Source: Thauera aromatica K172 (lineage in GTDB: Bacteria > Pseudomonadota > Gammaproteobacteria > Burkholderiales > Rhodocyclaceae). Taken from it: 64,000 nucleotides of DNA. Of this stretch, positions 63,434-64,000 are shown piece by piece. The notes under the pieces are model-generated. The model was not told the origin of the DNA. It saw only the letters and a program-made list of their open reading frames with translations, and searched no databases. Position numbers and translations under genes: made by a program. Within the stretch, counting starts at the first letter, position 1; every line of letters starts with the position of its first letter. The stretch spans positions 1,798,001 to 1,862,000 of the forward strand of contig NZ_CP028339.1 in the NCBI RefSeq assembly GCF_003030465.1. Reading direction: 5' to 3'.

Positions 63434-63521
63434 GGATCGCATGGACGCTGAAAAACCATACTGTCTTCAGAGTGTTGAGTGCTGTGTTGTTTCACATCCC
63501 GCGTCGCTTAAGGAGAGGGAA

Positions 63522-64000
63522 ATGCAAAACAAAAGCTTGATCGGTAAGACGTTCGCCATGGCGCTTCTGCCGTTGGCGATGGGTAGCGTGTGGGCGCAGG
63601 GTGCGTCGAGTGCGCCGAAACTGAGCGCCGAAGAAATGGAGCAGGGCAAGCTGATCTACTTCGAGCGCTGTGCCGGCTGCCATGGCGTGCTGCGCAAGGG
63701 GGCCACCGGCAAGAACCTCGAGCCGCACTGGACCAAGACGATGCCCGACGGCACGAAGATGGAAGGCGGCACCCTCAAGCTCGGCACCGACCGTCTCGAG
63801 AAGATCATCGCCTACGGCACCGAAGGCGGCATGGTCAACTACGACGACATCCTGACCAAGGAAGAAATCAACCTGATGGCGCGCTACATCCAGAATGAGC
63901 CGCCGATCCCGCCCGAGTTCTCGCTGAAGGACATGAAGGACAGCTGGAAGCTGCTCGTCCCGGTCAAGGACCGTCCGACCAAGCAGATGAACAAGGTCAA
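63522..64000 (+). CDS. nirS: Cytochrome cd1 nitrite reductase NirS (5' part)
   Basis: Only the first 159 codons are in the window; the frame stays open to the right edge. A signal peptide is seen (MQNKSLIGKTFAMALLPLAM ... WAQG), so the enzyme is periplasmic. The c-heme motif is CAGCH at residues about 47-51, and the following cytochrome c domain contains TKTMPDGTKMEGGTLKLGTD and NLMARYIQNEPPIPPEFS. The N-terminal part of the d1 domain starts with MKDSWKLLVPVKDRPTKQMN. NirS reduces nitrite to nitric oxide. AAGGAGAGG lies nine bases before the ATG. An FNR/DNR-like box precedes it, and the divergent gene makes the heme d1 precursor. Confidence 0.95.
   Translation, partial: MQNKSLIGKTFAMALLPLAMGSVWAQGASSAPKLSAEEMEQGKLIYFERCAGCHGVLRKGATGKNLEPHWTKTMPDGTKMEGGTLKLGTDRLEKIIAYGTEGGMVNYDDILTKEEINLMARYIQNEPPIPPEFSLKDMKDSWKLLVPVKDRPTKQMNKV

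Overview
The window is high-GC DNA, densely coding on both strands, from a denitrifying betaproteobacterium. Gene content points to the Thauera/Azoarcus/Aromatoleum group (Rhodocyclales). The main clues are a complete membrane nitrate reductase locus (narK1-narK2-narGHJI-narXL), the start of a cytochrome cd1 nitrite reductase gene (nirS) beside a SUMT-type methyltransferase, a PpsR/PpsA pair, a DUF2863-type protein and minor type IV pilin genes. The genus is inferred from gene content and remembered protein similarity; no search was run.

Layout. 1-2.9 kb: minus-strand minor pilin operon fimT-pilW-pilX-pilV, cut by the window edge. 3.1-6.1 kb: Nudix hydrolase, CobD/CbiB-like membrane protein and thiolase, ending in a bidirectional terminator. 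6.1-11.2 kb: msrB, DUF2863 protein and ppsR (minus), divergent from ppsA (plus). 11.3-16.1 kb: a GAF-PAS-GGDEF-EAL protein convergent with class I fumarase. 16.3-26.6 kb: an acetate-related block of acetyl-CoA synthetase, a small membrane protein, a symporter-histidine kinase, a stand-alone receiver, a membrane kinase-like/DnaQ exonuclease fusion, a VC_2705-type symporter and a convergent CBS protein. 26.7-32.5 kb: clpB behind a good sigma-32 promoter, ppiD, and convergent fabI. 32.6-37.4 kb: a peptide-type ABC importer (binding protein plus two permeases) without its ATPases. 37.6-40.1 kb: selO and a cysteine-poor Crp/Fnr regulator. 40.3-52.9 kb: nar locus. 53-58.6 kb: MarR regulator, YIP1-like membrane protein, smpB, ratA-rnfH, guaB-guaA. 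58.7-61.4 kb: a SWIM/SNF2 helicase and a remnant of a HigA-type antitoxin. 61.5-64 kb: YihY-family protein, cobA/nirE-type methyltransferase and the 5' part of nirS behind an FNR/DNR-like box.

How the genes fit together. Nitrate enters through NarK1/NarK2, is reduced to nitrite by NarGHI (matured by NarJ) under NarX/NarL control, and nitrite is reduced to NO by NirS, whose heme d1 needs a SUMT activity such as the divergent gene provides. The acs block looks like a sense-and-use module for acetate: the symporter-kinase resembles CbrA/CrbS-type sensors and the second symporter may carry the substrate. PpsA (regulated by PpsR), fumarase and thiolase serve gluconeogenesis, the TCA cycle and C4-acyl metabolism. 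No tRNA, rRNA, insertion sequence, CRISPR array or prophage was recognised. The most unusual protein is the kinase-like/exonuclease fusion at 21.8-24.1 kb; the cleanest non-coding signals are the sigma-32 promoter of clpB, the FNR-like box of nirS and two inverted repeats at regulator-linked promoters.
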